A stretch of DNA of 64,000 nucleotides from Lysinibacillus fusiformis (GCF_007362955.1 NZ_CP041696.1:2542001-2606000), one strand, 5' to 3'. Shown: positions 17,681-27,448, numbered from the stretch's first letter. A program made the numbers and translations. Notes: generated by a model not told the origin, from the sequence alone.

Positions 17681-17839
17681 ATGAAATCAGTTATTCACTA
17701 CATTATCATTTTAGCTTTAGTGTTAGGAGTCATTTTCCTGTATAATAAGCAAATTGGCGCTATTCCTTTACTATTATTGTCTGTTTATATGTTTTACTTT
17801 GGGTTCAAAATAATCCGTGATATAAAAAACAGTAATTGA
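17681..17839 (+). CDS. 52-residue membrane protein, unknown
   Basis: A short reading frame, ATG 17681 to TGA 17839, preceded by the near-perfect SD AAAGGAGG (17662-17669) and a TATAAT at 17647-17652. The protein has two hydrophobic segments, about residues 5-20 and 26-43, separated by YNKQ, and ends in a charged tail IRDIKNSN. It looks like a two-helix small membrane protein. I do not recognise a family. The strong ribosome site, promoter-like box and hydrophobic composition argue for a real gene between icmF and rpoE. Confidence 0.65.
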   Translation: MKSVIHYIIILALVLGVIFLYNKQIGAIPLLLLSVYMFYFGFKIIRDIKNSN

Positions 17840-17937
17840 AGCTAGCAAAGAGACTAAAACTTTGTATATAATGGGTATTATGCTTATGGTATGGAAAGTT
17901 ACTTTTGTGCGGCTTTTTTTAGCTGCGCTCGGAAAAG

Positions 17938-18064
17938 CAATTTCGCCTTGGCGTAATTGCGTCTGGATTTTGAATTGTGTTTAGGCCTGCAAGAAGATCG
18001 ATACGATGTCAGTCATTTCGGTAAAGCCACAGACGTTGCGTTTTTACCGATGCAAGTCAGTTAG
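17938..18064. repeat. dispersed intergenic repeat, copy 1 (upstream of rpoE)
   Basis: A 22-nt hairpin, CAATTTCGCC then GGCGTAATTG (17938-17959), is followed by a ~106-bp block (17959-18064). The block shares GCGTCTGGATTTTGAAT, ACGATGTC and GCGTTTTTACCGAT, in the same order, with the sequence upstream of tdk (38374-38476). The rest of the 17840-18336 spacer holds GC-richer, hairpin-rich sequence and no gene that I can support. Confidence 0.65.
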
Positions 18065-18336
18065 CCGTCATCGCAAGATGCAACGAAGTTAGGTTAACAT
18101 CTTACTATAAACTCTTTTCAAAATCTGCTGCGTCACTGCGCTAGCGCTACGTTTTCGCGCACAAAACATCTGTGACATCCGTTGGAGGCTTTATCTTCAT
18201 TCAGCTGGTGTTTTAAACAAACTACACTTGCATTAATCTCACTAGTTATAGAGTTGAGCGTTTTTTGCTGAATGTAGATAAAGCACCTTTTAATTTTAAT
18301 ACATCCGTATGTGATGAGGGAAAGGACGTGCACGAA

Positions 18337-18864
18337 TTGAATTTTCGTGAAATGACAAAGGAACAATTAGCGGAAGAATCGTTAATTAACTTAACTTATG
18401 CAATTTTAACTGAAAAGCGTGCCTCAGTGTCATTTAATGACCTGCTAACAATTATTAAAGAGCTTACTGCTTTTAGTGATGCTGATATTAAATCACGCTT
18501 ACTACAATTTTACACTGACATGAATGTAGATGGTCGCTTCTTATACAACCAAGAATCTGGTTGGGGTTTACGAGAATGGTTTAAGGTTGAACAAATTGAA
18601 GAAGAAACAGCGCCATCTGTTAAAACTCATAAGAAAAAATCTAAAGCTACTCTTGATGATGACGATGAAATTGAAGAGGATTTAGATGAAGAAGAAATCG
18701 ACTTCGATGAGGATTATGAAGAATTTGTTGAAGAAGAAATCGATGAAGAAAAAGAAGAAATTGAATTCGAAGATGAAGAAGAAATTGAAGAAATCGATGA
18801 AGAAATCGACGAAGATTTCATCGACGAAGACGAAATAGAGGAAGAAGAAGAGGAAGAAGTGTAG
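18337..18864 (+). CDS. rpoE: RNA polymerase delta subunit
   Basis: A 175-residue delta subunit: an N-terminal HARE-HTH domain (about residues 6-90, ending FYTDMNVDGRFLYNQESGWGLREW) and a disordered tail made almost only of Asp and Glu. Delta displaces nucleic acid and promotes polymerase recycling in Gram-positive bacteria. The start chosen is TTG 18337, because GAAAGGA lies at ideal distance and the N-terminus then aligns base for base in length with B. subtilis RpoE; GTG 18328 is an alternative, and the open frame back to TTG 18265 is not believed. It stands between icmF and pyrG, as rpoE does in bacilli. Confidence 0.92.
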   Translation: MNFREMTKEQLAEESLINLTYAILTEKRASVSFNDLLTIIKELTAFSDADIKSRLLQFYTDMNVDGRFLYNQESGWGLREWFKVEQIEEETAPSVKTHKKKSKATLDDDDEIEEDLDEEEIDFDEDYEEFVEEEIDEEKEEIEFEDEEEIEEIDEEIDEDFIDEDEIEEEEEEEV

Positions 18865-18910
18865 TTTAACTCTTTGAATTTTCTTACTTTTGTGCAAGTA
18901 GTAAAAAATC

Positions 18911-19024
18911 TTGACTTCTTTCACGGTTCCGTTTAATCTTTTACTTGGGCTCCTTTAAAGAGGAGAAAGACCGTGTATGCAATACGCTCCCCCTGCAAAC
19001 CTATGCAGGAGGGGCGTTTTTTTT
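18911..19024 (+). promoter_or_regulatory. pyrG promoter and CTP-responsive attenuator
   Basis: TTGACT (18911-18916), 17 bp, TAATCT (18934-18939), then seven bases to GGGCTCC at 18947, followed by a terminator with arms CGCTCCCCCTGCA (18985-18997) and TGCAGGAGGGGCG (19004-19016) and eight T. A GGGC start plus a pyrimidine-rich terminator arm is the hallmark of the B. subtilis pyrG leader, where low CTP causes extra G addition and the G-run pairs with the terminator arm. Assignment rests on this pattern and on pyrG being next. Confidence 0.7.
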
Positions 19025-19341
19025 GTTTTTACCTTTTTCAGTTATTTCTTTAATGATTATAGGCGATAGATGAATATAAATGTTGTTAACTATTCATTAT
19101 GTATAATAATCGGTGACTGAATAAAGCTAAAGTCTCCGGTGAATGTCTTTAAATCTTGAATTGTATCATGTACTCTTTGAAATTTGATGGCTATTCACCT
19201 AGGCAGATTTGATAAAGGAAAGTATAAAAGAGATAGAAACGATTACAGCTTCGAATCGACTACATTTTATTTTATGTAGGAATTCTCGGCTTTTCTTATT
19301 TTAAGGTATAGGCAAGTATAGATTCTCTAATCGATGTCAAG

Positions 19342-19451
19342 GCATTCGCGCTACACGACGGAGGTCGCTTAAAGCCCTCCGACGAAAGTGAAGCATTAGC
19401 GGCACATCTCTCCCTGTACCATAATAGTTAGGTACAAAAGAGCGCGAATGC
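19342..19451. other. structured 110-bp element in the pyrG leader
   Basis: An 11-bp perfect outer stem, GCATTCGCGCT (19342-19352) with AGCGCGAATGC (19441-19451), encloses two hairpins: CGACGGAGG/CCTCCGACG (19356-19384, one mismatch) and GTACC/GGTAC (19416-19435). It ends 48 bp before pyrG. The remaining 19027-19341 is AT-rich with no gene seen. Confidence 0.6.
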
Positions 19452-19499
19452 ACTTTTCTTATTAGCAATTTCTAGAACAATATAAGGAGGAATTTTTTC

Positions 19500-21092
19500 A
19501 TGACTAAGTATATTTTTGTAACAGGTGGGGTTGTGTCTTCGCTTGGTAAAGGGATTGTTGCAGCATCTTTAGGACGCTTACTTAAAAACCGTGGATTAGA
19601 AGTAACAATACAAAAGTTTGACCCATATATCAATATTGACCCAGGTACGATGAGTCCTTATCAACATGGTGAGGTATTTGTAACAGATGATGGTGCGGAA
19701 GCTGACTTAGACTTAGGTCACTACGAACGTTTCATCGACATTAATTTAGGGAAACACTCAACAGTAACTTCAGGTCGTGTCTATCAATCTGTTTTACAAA
19801 AAGAACGTCGTGGTGATTACAATGGTGGAACAGTACAAGTAATCCCTCATATTACGAATGAAATTAAAGACCGCATTCAACGTGCAGGCCGTGAAACAAA
19901 TGCTGATGTTGTCATTACTGAAGTGGGGGGAACAGTTGGTGATATCGAGTCCCTACCATTCCTTGAAGCAATTCGCCAAATGAAAACGAATCTTGGCCAT
20001 AATAATGTCATGTATGTTCACTGTACGCTTATTCCTTACATTAAAGCAGCAGGTGAATTAAAAACTAAACCGACACAGCACTCTGTAAAAGAATTGCGTT
20101 CTTTAGGCATCCAACCTAACATTATTGTTGTGCGGACAGAGCAAGAAGTACCTCAAGATATGAAAGAAAAATTAGCATTATTCTGTGACGTACAACCACA
20201 TGAAATTATTGAATCTCGTGATGCAGAACATTTATATGAAGTTCCTTTAAATCTTCATGCACAAGACATCGATGATATCGTACTTGATCATTTTGGTATT
20301 GAAGCGCCTGAAGCGGATATGGAAGAATGGCGTGACCTTGTAGCGAAAGTGAAGAGCTTGCCAAATAAAAGAAGAATCGCATTAGTTGGTAAGTATGTAG
20401 AACTACAAGATGCTTATATTTCTGTTGTCGAAGCTTTAAAACATGCAGGCTATGCATTTAACTCAGATATCGATATTGACTGGATCAATGCAGAACATGT
20501 AGAAACTGACAATGTAGCGACGCTATTAAAAGATGCTGATGCTATATTAGTACCTGGTGGCTTCGGCGATCGCGGAGTTGAAGGGAAAATTTTAGCAACG
20601 CAATATGCACGTGAGAATAATGTTCCATTCTTAGGAATTTGCTTGGGGATGCAACTAGCAACAGTAGAATTTGCACGTAACGTACTTGGTTTGCAAGGTG
20701 CTCACTCAACAGAGCTTGATGCAACGACTCAGTATCCGATTATTGACTTCTTACCGGATCAAAACGATAACGTAGACATTGGTGGTACATTACGTTTAGG
20801 CTTGTATCCTTGTAAATTAAAAAATGGCTCCAAGGCGAGCACTGCCTATGGAAAAGAGCTTGTGTATGAACGTCACCGTCACCGCTATGAATTTAACAAT
20901 GAATACCGTGAAGCGATGGAAGCGGCAGGTCTTGTCTTCTCAGGTACAAGCCCAGATGGCAAACTAGTGGAGATTATCGAACTACCAGATAACAATTTCT
21001 TTGTAGCTTGTCAATTCCACCCAGAACTTGTATCACGTCCAAACAGACCACAACCATTATTCCGTGATTTTATTGGAGCAACATTTAAATAA
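19500..21092 (+). CDS. pyrG: CTP synthase (glutamine hydrolysing)
   Basis: A 530-residue cytosolic enzyme that aminates UTP to CTP using ATP and glutamine. The N-terminal synthetase domain opens with [16 protein letters not shown]; the C-terminal glutaminase has the nucleophile Cys in GICLGMQ and the His-Glu pair in FHPEL. Full length for the family. SD AAGGAGGA precedes ATG 19500. A CTP-type attenuator lies about 475 bp upstream and a terminator 9 bp downstream, so it is probably a single-gene unit, as in B. subtilis. Confidence 0.97.
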   Translation: MTKYIFVTGGVVSSLGKGIVAASLGRLLKNRGLEVTIQKFDPYINIDPGTMSPYQHGEVFVTDDGAEADLDLGHYERFIDINLGKHSTVTSGRVYQSVLQKERRGDYNGGTVQVIPHITNEIKDRIQRAGRETNADVVITEVGGTVGDIESLPFLEAIRQMKTNLGHNNVMYVHCTLIPYIKAAGELKTKPTQHSVKELRSLGIQPNIIVVRTEQEVPQDMKEKLALFCDVQPHEIIESRDAEHLYEVPLNLHAQDIDDIVLDHFGIEAPEADMEEWRDLVAKVKSLPNKRRIALVGKYVELQDAYISVVEALKHAGYAFNSDIDIDWINAEHVETDNVATLLKDADAILVPGGFGDRGVEGKILATQYARENNVPFLGICLGMQLATVEFARNVLGLQGAHSTELDATTQYPIIDFLPDQNDNVDIGGTLRLGLYPCKLKNGSKASTAYGKELVYERHRHRYEFNNEYREAMEAAGLVFSGTSPDGKLVEIIELPDNNFFVACQFHPELVSRPNRPQPLFRDFIGATFK

Positions 21093-21100
21093 AAAACACA

Positions 21101-21139
21101 AGGAGTTGTCTCAAAAATTATTTGAGGCAACTCCTTTTT
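21101..21139 (+). terminator. terminator after pyrG
   Basis: AGGAGTTGTCTCA pairs with TGAGGCAACTCCT, followed by TTTT. Confidence 0.9.
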
Positions 21140-21180
21140 GTAACGAGAAACGCAACGAAGACTTTTCACCTAACAAAAAA

Positions 21181-21223
21181 ATAGCATGCTAGGAGTGCTG
21201 TGTACCCTTAGCATACTATTTTC
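21181..21223. terminator. hairpin between convergent pyrG and ywjG
   Basis: ATAGCATGCTAGG pairs with CTTAGCATACTAT (one G-T pair) and T follows on the + side. The site is 3' of both convergent genes, so it may stop transcripts from either strand. Confidence 0.5.
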
Positions 21224-21333
21224 ACTTTTGGTACAGCTCCTCGTTTTTAGAACGTTAACGTGTAGTTGTACTTACATTGCGGGAGAAACTATATTTCACG
21301 GATATTCATCCACAAACCCCATATACTAGGCAC

Positions 21334-21864
21334 TTAAAGCTCTTCTTCATCGAGTCCTAGCATTTCGTCATAAGCGATTTTCACAGCCTCATAGATAAAA
21401 AGCGCTGCCATTGCGTGTGGTACAACAATGCGTTCACCTAAATCATTAGGTAGTAAGCCACCGCGCATACGAGTGGATATATATGTATACGCTAATTCGG
21501 CTAAAAGATTTTCAGTAGTAGCGACTTCACTCGCGACTGCTGAAAATGGAATAAAGCTATTGTTCAATTTTTGTGCTAATGCTAATGCATCCTTATCTTG
21601 AGCACTACGTGTAAAGATACACACTCGATCAGCTTCACTCACTACAGTATTATTGGTCCACGCTTGTAGCTTAGCAAAATGTTCAACACCTTGAAGTGCA
21701 TTTAATTCGACAACTTGCATTTCACCAAAGCAAGCAAAATAAACGTTGCCTTCCCCAATACCAGCTTGTGCAAGTAATCTTGCTGTTTCTTCAATAGCTT
21801 CCTCTTCACTTTGTGTTATTCTTTGAAGAAGTCCACTTAGTTGAGTTGTTAGAATTTTTGACAT
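21334..21864 (-). CDS. ywjG: DUF2529 family protein YwjG
   Basis: A 176-residue soluble protein of the DUF2529 family, found at this position (between pyrG and spo0F, opposite strand) in many bacilli. The middle (VSEADRVCIFTRSAQDKDAL) resembles a sugar-isomerase (SIS) type fold with alternating strands and helices, but no catalytic motif can be named. It ends in an acidic LDEEEL. SD GAGGTGG precedes the ATG on the - strand. It is the only - strand gene I accept in this window. Function unknown. Confidence 0.88.
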   Translation of the reverse strand: MSKILTTQLSGLLQRITQSEEEAIEETARLLAQAGIGEGNVYFACFGEMQVVELNALQGVEHFAKLQAWTNNTVVSEADRVCIFTRSAQDKDALALAQKLNNSFIPFSAVASEVATTENLLAELAYTYISTRMRGGLLPNDLGERIVVPHAMAALFIYEAVKIAYDEMLGLDEEEL

Positions 21865-21882
21865 GGTTCCACCTCAATCAAT

Positions 21883-21911
21883 ATTATAGGGTTGAAAGAA
21901 GTATAAAGCAA
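21883..21911 (-). promoter_or_regulatory. ywjG promoter
   Basis: On the - strand TTGCTT (21911-21906) and TATAAT (21888-21883) are 17 bp apart and end just before the ywjG ribosome site. Confidence 0.55.
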
Positions 21912-21970
21912 AAGTAGATAATTTATAATACTAGAAGGTATTAAGATTTTAAAGGAGAATTATACATATT

Positions 21971-21996
21971 ATAGGATGTTTTTGTGCAAGAATAAT
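21971..21996 (+). promoter_or_regulatory. possible sigma-H type promoter of spo0F
   Basis: ATAGGATGT (21971-21979) fits the sigma-H -35 consensus RWAGGANNT fully; ATAAT 12 bp later fits HGAAT in four of five. B. subtilis spo0F has a sigma-H promoter. The leader would be very short, so confidence is low. Confidence 0.35.
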
Positions 21997-22020
21997 AATT
22001 CAAAAAGGGCGGAATGAAAT

Positions 22021-22398
22021 GTGAAACGATTACTAATTGTCGATGATCAGCAAGGCATTCGTTTGCTTTTAAATGAAGTGTTAAAAAAGGAAGGTTACAT
22101 TACATATTTAGCAGCGAATGGCGTGGAGGCACTACGTTATGCAGAAGAGGAAGCAATTGATTGTGTATTACTAGACATGAAGATTCCTGGAATGGATGGC
22201 ATTGAAATTTTAAAGCATTTAAAAGAAAAGTGGCCCCAAATCCCGGTCTTTATGATGACTGCTTACGGTGAATTAAATGTTGTGCAGGAGGCCTTAGAAT
22301 TAGGAGCAATTCGTTACTTTACAAAACCTTTTGATATTTTTGAAGTGCGTGACGAGGTCAATAAAACATTAAAAGGTAAACTAACAGGCAGTGATTAA
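22021..22398 (+). CDS. spo0F: sporulation phosphorelay response regulator Spo0F
   Basis: A 125-residue stand-alone receiver domain. Acidic pair D8/D9, phosphorylated Asp52 in LLDMKIPGMDG, Thr80 in MMTAYG and Lys102 in FTKPFD are all present, shifted by two from B. subtilis numbering. Spo0F takes phosphate from sporulation kinases and passes it to Spo0B, towards Spo0A. There is no output domain, as expected. The start is GTG 22021 after AAAGGGCGG. Neighbours ywjG and fbaA match B. subtilis order, which supports Spo0F over other single receivers. Confidence 0.95.
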   Translation: MKRLLIVDDQQGIRLLLNEVLKKEGYITYLAANGVEALRYAEEEAIDCVLLDMKIPGMDGIEILKHLKEKWPQIPVFMMTAYGELNVVQEALELGAIRYFTKPFDIFEVRDEVNKTLKGKLTGSD

Positions 22399-22411
22399 CA
22401 CCGCCTGTTTT
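22383..22411 (+). terminator. terminator overlapping the end of spo0F
   Basis: AACAGGCAGTG pairs with CACCGCCTGTT (one bulge) across the stop codon, followed by TTT. Confidence 0.75.
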
Positions 22412-22443
22412 TCAATATATAGCCTTATGGACACAGTAGATTT

Positions 22444-23288
22444 CACACGCTGTCGCTTCAAATGTCACTTCGCTTACGCGCAGAAAATAGAGAACGCTGA
22501 AAATACTTTTGAGTAAGTACCAGCAGCTACGTTGCACTCCGCTTTCGGTATAGAAAACAAGTGCGCTGTCGCTACGTTGACACTTCGCTTACGCGCAGAA
22601 AATAGAGAACGTTGAAAATACTTTTGAGTAAGTACCAATCGCTACGATGCACTCCGCTTTCGGTACAGAAAATAAGTGCGCTGTCGCTACGTTGACACTT
22701 CGCTTACGCGCAGAAAATAGAGAACGCTGAAAATACTTTTGAGTAAGTACCAGCCGCTGCGTTGCACTCCGCTTTCGGTACAGAAAATAAGTGCGCTGTC
22801 GCTACGTTGACACTTCGCTTACGCGCAGAAAACAGAGAACGCTGAAAATACTTTTGAGTAAGTACCAATCGCTACGATGCACTCCGCTTTCGGTACAGAA
22901 AATAAGTGCGCTGTCGCTACGTTGACACTTCGCTTACGCGCAGAAAATAGAGAACGCTGAAAATACTTTTGAGTAAGTACCAGCCGCTGCGTTGCACTCC
23001 GCTTTCGGTACAGAAAATAAGTGCGCTGTCGCTACGTTGACACTTCGCTTACGCGCAGAAAACAGAGAACGCTGAAAATACTTTTGAGTAAGTACCAATC
23101 GCTACGATGCACTCCGCTTTCGGTACAGAAAATAAGTGCGCTGTCGCTACGTTGACACTTCGCTTACGCGCAGAAAATAGAGAACGCTGAAAATACTTTT
23201 GAGTAAGTACCAGCAGCTACGTTGCACTCCGCTTTCGGTATAAAAAACAAGTGCGCTGTCGCTACGTTGACACTTCGCTTACGCGCAG
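22444..23288. repeat. tandem array of 115-bp units between spo0F and fbaA
   Basis: CAGAAAAYAGAGAACG recurs at 22481, 22596, 22711, 22826, 22941, 23056, 23171 and 23286, always 115 bp apart: seven full units, a degenerate partial one before and a truncated one after. Units fall into types. The units at 22711+22826 and 22941+23056 look identical as 230-bp pairs, so recent growth was by dimers. Each unit holds GCTACGTTGCACTCCGCTTTCGG-like and CGCTGTCGCTACGTTGACAC cores. 115 is not a multiple of 3 and no frame crosses units, so it is non-coding. No variable spacers exist, so it is not CRISPR. Confidence 0.95.
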
Positions 23289-23335
23289 AAAATAGAGAAC
23301 GCTGAAAATACTTTTCAGCGTTCTCTATTTTTGCT
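23289..23335 (+). terminator. 20-bp perfect terminator hairpin formed from the last array unit
   Basis: The 20-base arm at 23289-23308 (begins AAAATAGAGAACGC) pairs without mismatch with 23312-23331 across a TAC loop and runs into T. The left arm is the start of the 115-bp repeat unit; only the last unit has the matching right arm. Confidence 0.88.
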
Positions 23336-23392
23336 ATGATTGAATAGCATATTTATGTATGAAGAATAGTCCTATAAGGGAGGATTTTTAGT

Positions 23393-24247
23393 ATGGCATT
23401 AGTATCGATGAAAGAGATGTTAGTTAAGGCGAAGGCAGAAGGTTATGCAGTTGGTCAATTCAACATCAACAACCTTGAATGGACGCAAGCAATTTTACAA
23501 GCAGCAGAAGAAGAGAAATCACCGGTAATCCTAGGCGTATCTGAAGGCGCAGGTAAATATATGGGCGGTTTTATCGCCGTAGTTCAAATGGTAAAAGGTT
23601 TAATGGAATCTTACGGTACAACTGTTCCTGTAGCTATCCATCTTGATCACGGTTCAAGTTTCGATAAGTGTAAAGAAGCAATTGATGCAGGTTTCACTTC
23701 TGTTATGATTGATGCTTCACATCACTCATTCGAAGAAAACATCGAAATTACTTCAAAAGTGGTTGAATACGCTCATGCCAAAGGAGTTTCTGTAGAAGCT
23801 GAACTTGGAACAGTTGGTGGAGACGAAGACGGTGTAATCGGTGGTATCAATTATGCTGATCCTGAAGAATGCCGTAAAATGGTTGAATTAACTGATATCG
23901 ACTGTCTAGCACCAGCACTTGGTTCTGTACATGGTCCTTACAAAGGTGAACCTAACCTAGGCTTCAAAGAAATGGAAGAAATCTCAAATTTAGCAGATCT
24001 TCCGTTAGTATTACATGGTGGTACAGGTATCCCAACAAAAGATATTCAACGCTCGATTTCATTAGGTACAGCAAAAATTAACGTCAATACTGAAAATCAA
24101 ATCGCTGCAACAAAAGTTATCCGTGAAGTCCTTGACAATGATAAAGTTGTTTATGACCCTCGTAAATTCTTAGCACCAGCACGTGAGGCGATTAAAACAA
24201 CAGTTATTGGTAAAATCCGCGAATTCGGCAGTGCACAAAAAGCATAA
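23393..24247 (+). CDS. fbaA: class II fructose-1,6-bisphosphate aldolase
   Basis: A 284-residue zinc aldolase that splits fructose-1,6-bisphosphate to DHAP and glyceraldehyde-3-phosphate in glycolysis and runs the reverse in gluconeogenesis. Zinc and substrate motifs are [41 protein letters not shown] and KINVNTENQ. Full length and typical for bacilli. AAGGGAGGA precedes ATG 23393. A terminator on each side suggests a monocistronic unit. The codon choice is that of a highly expressed gene (many TTC, GGT, GAA). Confidence 0.97.
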   Translation: MALVSMKEMLVKAKAEGYAVGQFNINNLEWTQAILQAAEEEKSPVILGVSEGAGKYMGGFIAVVQMVKGLMESYGTTVPVAIHLDHGSSFDKCKEAIDAGFTSVMIDASHHSFEENIEITSKVVEYAHAKGVSVEAELGTVGGDEDGVIGGINYADPEECRKMVELTDIDCLAPALGSVHGPYKGEPNLGFKEMEEISNLADLPLVLHGGTGIPTKDIQRSISLGTAKINVNTENQIAATKVIREVLDNDKVVYDPRKFLAPAREAIKTTVIGKIREFGSAQKA

Positions 24248-24293
24248 TTTTTGCATCTAATATGATACAAAAGCATAGATGAATACACATAAT

Positions 24294-24336
24294 AAGAGAA
24301 GTGTTGATGCTTGTAGTCGACCTTCTCTTGTTTTTG
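24294..24336 (+). terminator. terminator after fbaA
   Basis: AAGAGAAG pairs with CTTCTCTT, extended by GTTGA/TCGAC with a bulge; GTTTTT follows. Confidence 0.8.
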
Positions 24337-24398
24337 AAATAGTAACTTTTTAACAGATATTAAATAATTTAAGAAAATAGGGTTTGGGAGGAAATAAT

Positions 24399-25049
24399 AT
24401 GAAATTTTTTATTGATACAGCTAACTTTGACGAGATTAAAGAAGCACATGCATGGGGTATTTTATCGGGTGTTACGACAAATCCTTCATTGGTTGCTAAA
24501 GAAGAAAATGTATCTTTCCACGATCGTCTACGCGAGATTGCAGAGCTTGTAGATGGTTCAGTAAGTGGGGAAGTTATTGCATTAGATGCTGAAGGCATGA
24601 TTAAAGAAGGTCTAGAATTGGCTGAGATTGCACCAAATATCACAGTTAAATTACCGATGACACCAGCTGGCTTAGAAGCATGCCGTTTCTTTGCAAACAA
24701 AGGCATCAAAACAAATGTAACTTTAATCTTTAGTGCAAACCAAGCATTAATGGCCGCTCGTGCAGGTGCTACATATGTATCACCATTTATCGGTCGTTTA
24801 GATGATATTGGTCAAAACGGTGTAGAACTTATTGAGACTATTGCAGATATTTTCACAATTCATAATATCGATACGCAAATTATCGCAGCTTCTATTCGCC
24901 ATCCGCAACACGTAACGGCGGCAGCACTTGCTGGGGCGCATATTTCAACAACTCCATATAAAGTATTAAAGCAGCTTTTCCATCATCCATTAACGGAAAA
25001 AGGAATTGAAGGATTTTTAGCGGATTGGAATAAGAGAAAAGGCGAATAA
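24399..25049 (+). CDS. tal: transaldolase (TalC / fructose-6-phosphate aldolase type)
   Basis: A 216-residue small transaldolase of the pentose phosphate pathway. It opens [20 protein letters not shown], has [12 protein letters not shown], and the Schiff-base Lys in NITVKLPMT; the C-terminal segment has [19 protein letters not shown] 24399 follows GGGAGGAAA; a TTG at 24384 in frame is rejected as it overlaps the ribosome site. Its small size matches YwjH of B. subtilis. The gene lies between fbaA and murA2 in conserved order. Reaction type within the family (transaldolase versus aldolase) cannot be decided here. Confidence 0.93.
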   Translation: MKFFIDTANFDEIKEAHAWGILSGVTTNPSLVAKEENVSFHDRLREIAELVDGSVSGEVIALDAEGMIKEGLELAEIAPNITVKLPMTPAGLEACRFFANKGIKTNVTLIFSANQALMAARAGATYVSPFIGRLDDIGQNGVELIETIADIFTIHNIDTQIIAASIRHPQHVTAAALAGAHISTTPYKVLKQLFHHPLTEKGIEGFLADWNKRKGE

Positions 25050-25109
25050 TAAGATTATAAAGTGAGCCAGACGCAAAAATTACTTTCCAATCATGAGGGA
25101 GAACGCAAA

Positions 25110-26396
25110 ATGGATGTATACAAAATTACAGGCGAAAATCGTCTGAAAGGTACAATTAAAGTTAGTGGTGCAAAAAATAGTGCGGTCGCCTTAATTCCAG
25201 CATCAATTTTGGCGAACTCTCCAGTGACTATTGGAGGGATACCAGAAATTTCAGATGCTTGGACATTGAAGGCGTTATTAGAGGAAATTGGCGGAGAAGT
25301 GACTTTTGAAGACGGTAAAATGATTATTGATCCGTCCGATATGATTGCTCTGCCATTGCCGAATGGTAACGTCAAAAAGCTTCGTGCTTCCTATTATTTA
25401 ATGGGGGCAATGCTTGGTCGTTTTAAGAAAGCTGTGATTGGTTTACCTGGAGGCTGTTTCCTAGGACCACGTCCAATCGATCAGCATATTAAAGGTTTTG
25501 AGGCACTTGGAGCTAAAATTACAAATGAGCATGGGGCGATCTATTTACGTGCGGATGAATTGATAGGCGCAAAAATTTATTTAGACGTTGCAAGTGTTGG
25601 GGCAACCATTAATATTATGTTGGCCGCTGTACGTGCAAAAGGGCGTACAGTTATTGAAAATGCGGCGAAAGAGCCTGAAATCATTGATGTTGCAACACTT
25701 CTTACAAACATGGGTGCCAATATTAAAGGCGCTGGTACGAGTGTTATTCGTATTGACGGAGTTGAGGAGCTTCATGGCACAGAGCATACAATTATTCCTG
25801 ATCGTATCGAAGCGGCAACTTTTATGATTATGGCGGCAGCAGTTGGCGATGGCATGACAATTGATAATGTAATTCCACTACATTTAGAGGCAATTACAGC
25901 AAAGCTTCGTGAAATGGGTGTGAAGATTGAAATAGGCGAGGAAAGTATTTATGTGCCAAAGACCGAACTTACAACATTACAAGCAGTTGATGTCAAGACA
26001 TTAGTGTATCCTGGGTTCCCTACAGATATTCAGCAGCCACTTTCTGTCTTGATGTCACAGGCATTCGGTTCTTCAAAAGTAACGGATACAATATATACAG
26101 CCCGTTTTAAGCATATAGATGAACTTCGTCGTATGAATGCAAATGCACGTGTTGAAGGGAATACAGCGATTATTTCCGGTCCCAATAAATTACATGGCTC
26201 AAATGTGACAGCGACAGATCTTCGCGCTGGTGCAGCTTTAGTACTAGCTGGATTATTAGCCGAAGGTGAAACTGAAATTCACGATATCTATCACATTGAA
26301 CGAGGCTATAGCTCACTTATTGAAAAATTACGTGATTTAGGCGCAGATATTCGACGTGAGACAATAATGGTCGGGGTAGCAGAGCTAAAGGAATAA
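25110..26396 (+). CDS. murAB: UDP-N-acetylglucosamine 1-carboxyvinyltransferase 2
   Basis: A 428-residue MurA: transfers enolpyruvyl from PEP to UDP-GlcNAc, the first committed step of peptidoglycan synthesis. The PEP-binding Cys116 lies in [11 protein letters not shown], the fosfomycin-sensitive form, with [12 protein letters not shown] at the N-terminus and FPTDIQQP near residue 310. ATG 25110 after GAGGGA is chosen over the longer open frame from 25062. It is the second MurA of the pair (the other at 61.4 kb), the one kept next to glpX and rho in bacilli (murAB/murZ). Confidence 0.93.
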   Translation: MDVYKITGENRLKGTIKVSGAKNSAVALIPASILANSPVTIGGIPEISDAWTLKALLEEIGGEVTFEDGKMIIDPSDMIALPLPNGNVKKLRASYYLMGAMLGRFKKAVIGLPGGCFLGPRPIDQHIKGFEALGAKITNEHGAIYLRADELIGAKIYLDVASVGATINIMLAAVRAKGRTVIENAAKEPEIIDVATLLTNMGANIKGAGTSVIRIDGVEELHGTEHTIIPDRIEAATFMIMAAAVGDGMTIDNVIPLHLEAITAKLREMGVKIEIGEESIYVPKTELTTLQAVDVKTLVYPGFPTDIQQPLSVLMSQAFGSSKVTDTIYTARFKHIDELRRMNANARVEGNTAIISGPNKLHGSNVTATDLRAGAALVLAGLLAEGETEIHDIYHIERGYSSLIEKLRDLGADIRRETIMVGVAELKE

Positions 26397-26491
26397 TGTG
26401 TGGTAAAAGTTTTGAGCCAATTATGTTACAATAGAGGTAATTTGAATGTTTCGGCGAATGAAATATGCCGATAACGGGAGGAAAAACAACA

Positions 26492-27448
26492 ATGGAACGT
26501 AGTTTATCGATGGAAGTAGTACGAGTAACAGAGGCAGCAGCAATCGCATCCGGGAAATGGATGGGTCGCGGTTTGAAAATTGAGGCAGATGATGCAGCAA
26601 CGACAGCAATGCGCTCAATGTTCGATACAATTCCAATGCATGCTACAGTAGTAATTGGTGAAGGTGAAATGGACGAAGCGCCAATGCTTTATATTGGAGA
26701 AGAGCTTGGCCTTCGTAATGGTGGTCCACAAGTAGATATTGCAGTTGACCCTTTAGAAGGTACGAATATTGTAGCTAAAGGTACGAATGGTGCAATGACA
26801 GTACTTGCTATTGCAGATAAAGGCAATCTATTAAATGCACCTGATATGTACATGGAGAAAATTGCAGTAGGACCAGAAGCGGCAGGAAAAGTTGATATTA
26901 ATGCATCTGTTACTTATAACTTATTACAAGTAGCAAAGGCAAAAAATAAAGATATTTCAGACGTGGTTGCTACTCTATTAGATCGTCCACGCCATCAAGC
27001 AATTGTAGATGAGATTCGTGAAGCTGGAGCTCGAATTAAATTTATCCAAGATGGCGATGTTGGGGCAGCCATTAACACCGCTTTCGATGAGACAGGCATT
27101 GACATTATGTTCGGAATGGGCGGTGCACCAGAGGGTGTTATTTCTGCGGTTGCATTAAAATGCCTTGGCGGAGACTTTCAAGCGAAACTAGTGCCAGAAG
27201 ACGAGGAACAGTTAGAGCGTTGCAAAAAAATGGGCGTAGATGTTGAAAAAGTCCTTTATTTAGATGACCTAGTAAAAGGGGACGATGCAATTTTTGCAGC
27301 AACAGCTGTAACAGATTGCGAGCTATTAAAAGGCGTTCAGTATAAAGGTGCCTATGCATTAACACATTCAGTAGTAATGCGAGCAAAATCAGGTACTGTT
27401 CGTTTTGTAGAAGGTCGTCACGCTCTTGAGAAAAAACCTAGCTATTAA
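26492..27448 (+). CDS. glpX: class II fructose-1,6-bisphosphatase GlpX
   Basis: A 318-residue metal-dependent phosphatase that removes the 1-phosphate of fructose-1,6-bisphosphate in gluconeogenesis. Family motifs: [48 protein letters not shown] 26492 is preceded by GGGAGGA; the open frame back to 26465 is discounted because it runs through that SD. Together with FbaA and transaldolase this gives a small central-carbon cluster. A palindromic terminator follows. Confidence 0.94.
   Translation: MERSLSMEVVRVTEAAAIASGKWMGRGLKIEADDAATTAMRSMFDTIPMHATVVIGEGEMDEAPMLYIGEELGLRNGGPQVDIAVDPLEGTNIVAKGTNGAMTVLAIADKGNLLNAPDMYMEKIAVGPEAAGKVDINASVTYNLLQVAKAKNKDISDVVATLLDRPRHQAIVDEIREAGARIKFIQDGDVGAAINTAFDETGIDIMFGMGGAPEGVISAVALKCLGGDFQAKLVPEDEEQLERCKKMGVDVEKVLYLDDLVKGDDAIFAATAVTDCELLKGVQYKGAYALTHSVVMRAKSGTVRFVEGRHALEKKPSY

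Noticed and set aside
18265..18336. RpoE start at TTG 18265
   Set aside because: No SD, and 24 extra residues compared with B. subtilis RpoE.
18682..18924. - strand Phe-rich 80-residue frame
   Set aside because: Complement of the acidic tail of rpoE.
22444..23288. CRISPR array
   Set aside because: Units of 115 bp follow each other without unique spacers and there is no cas gene in the window.
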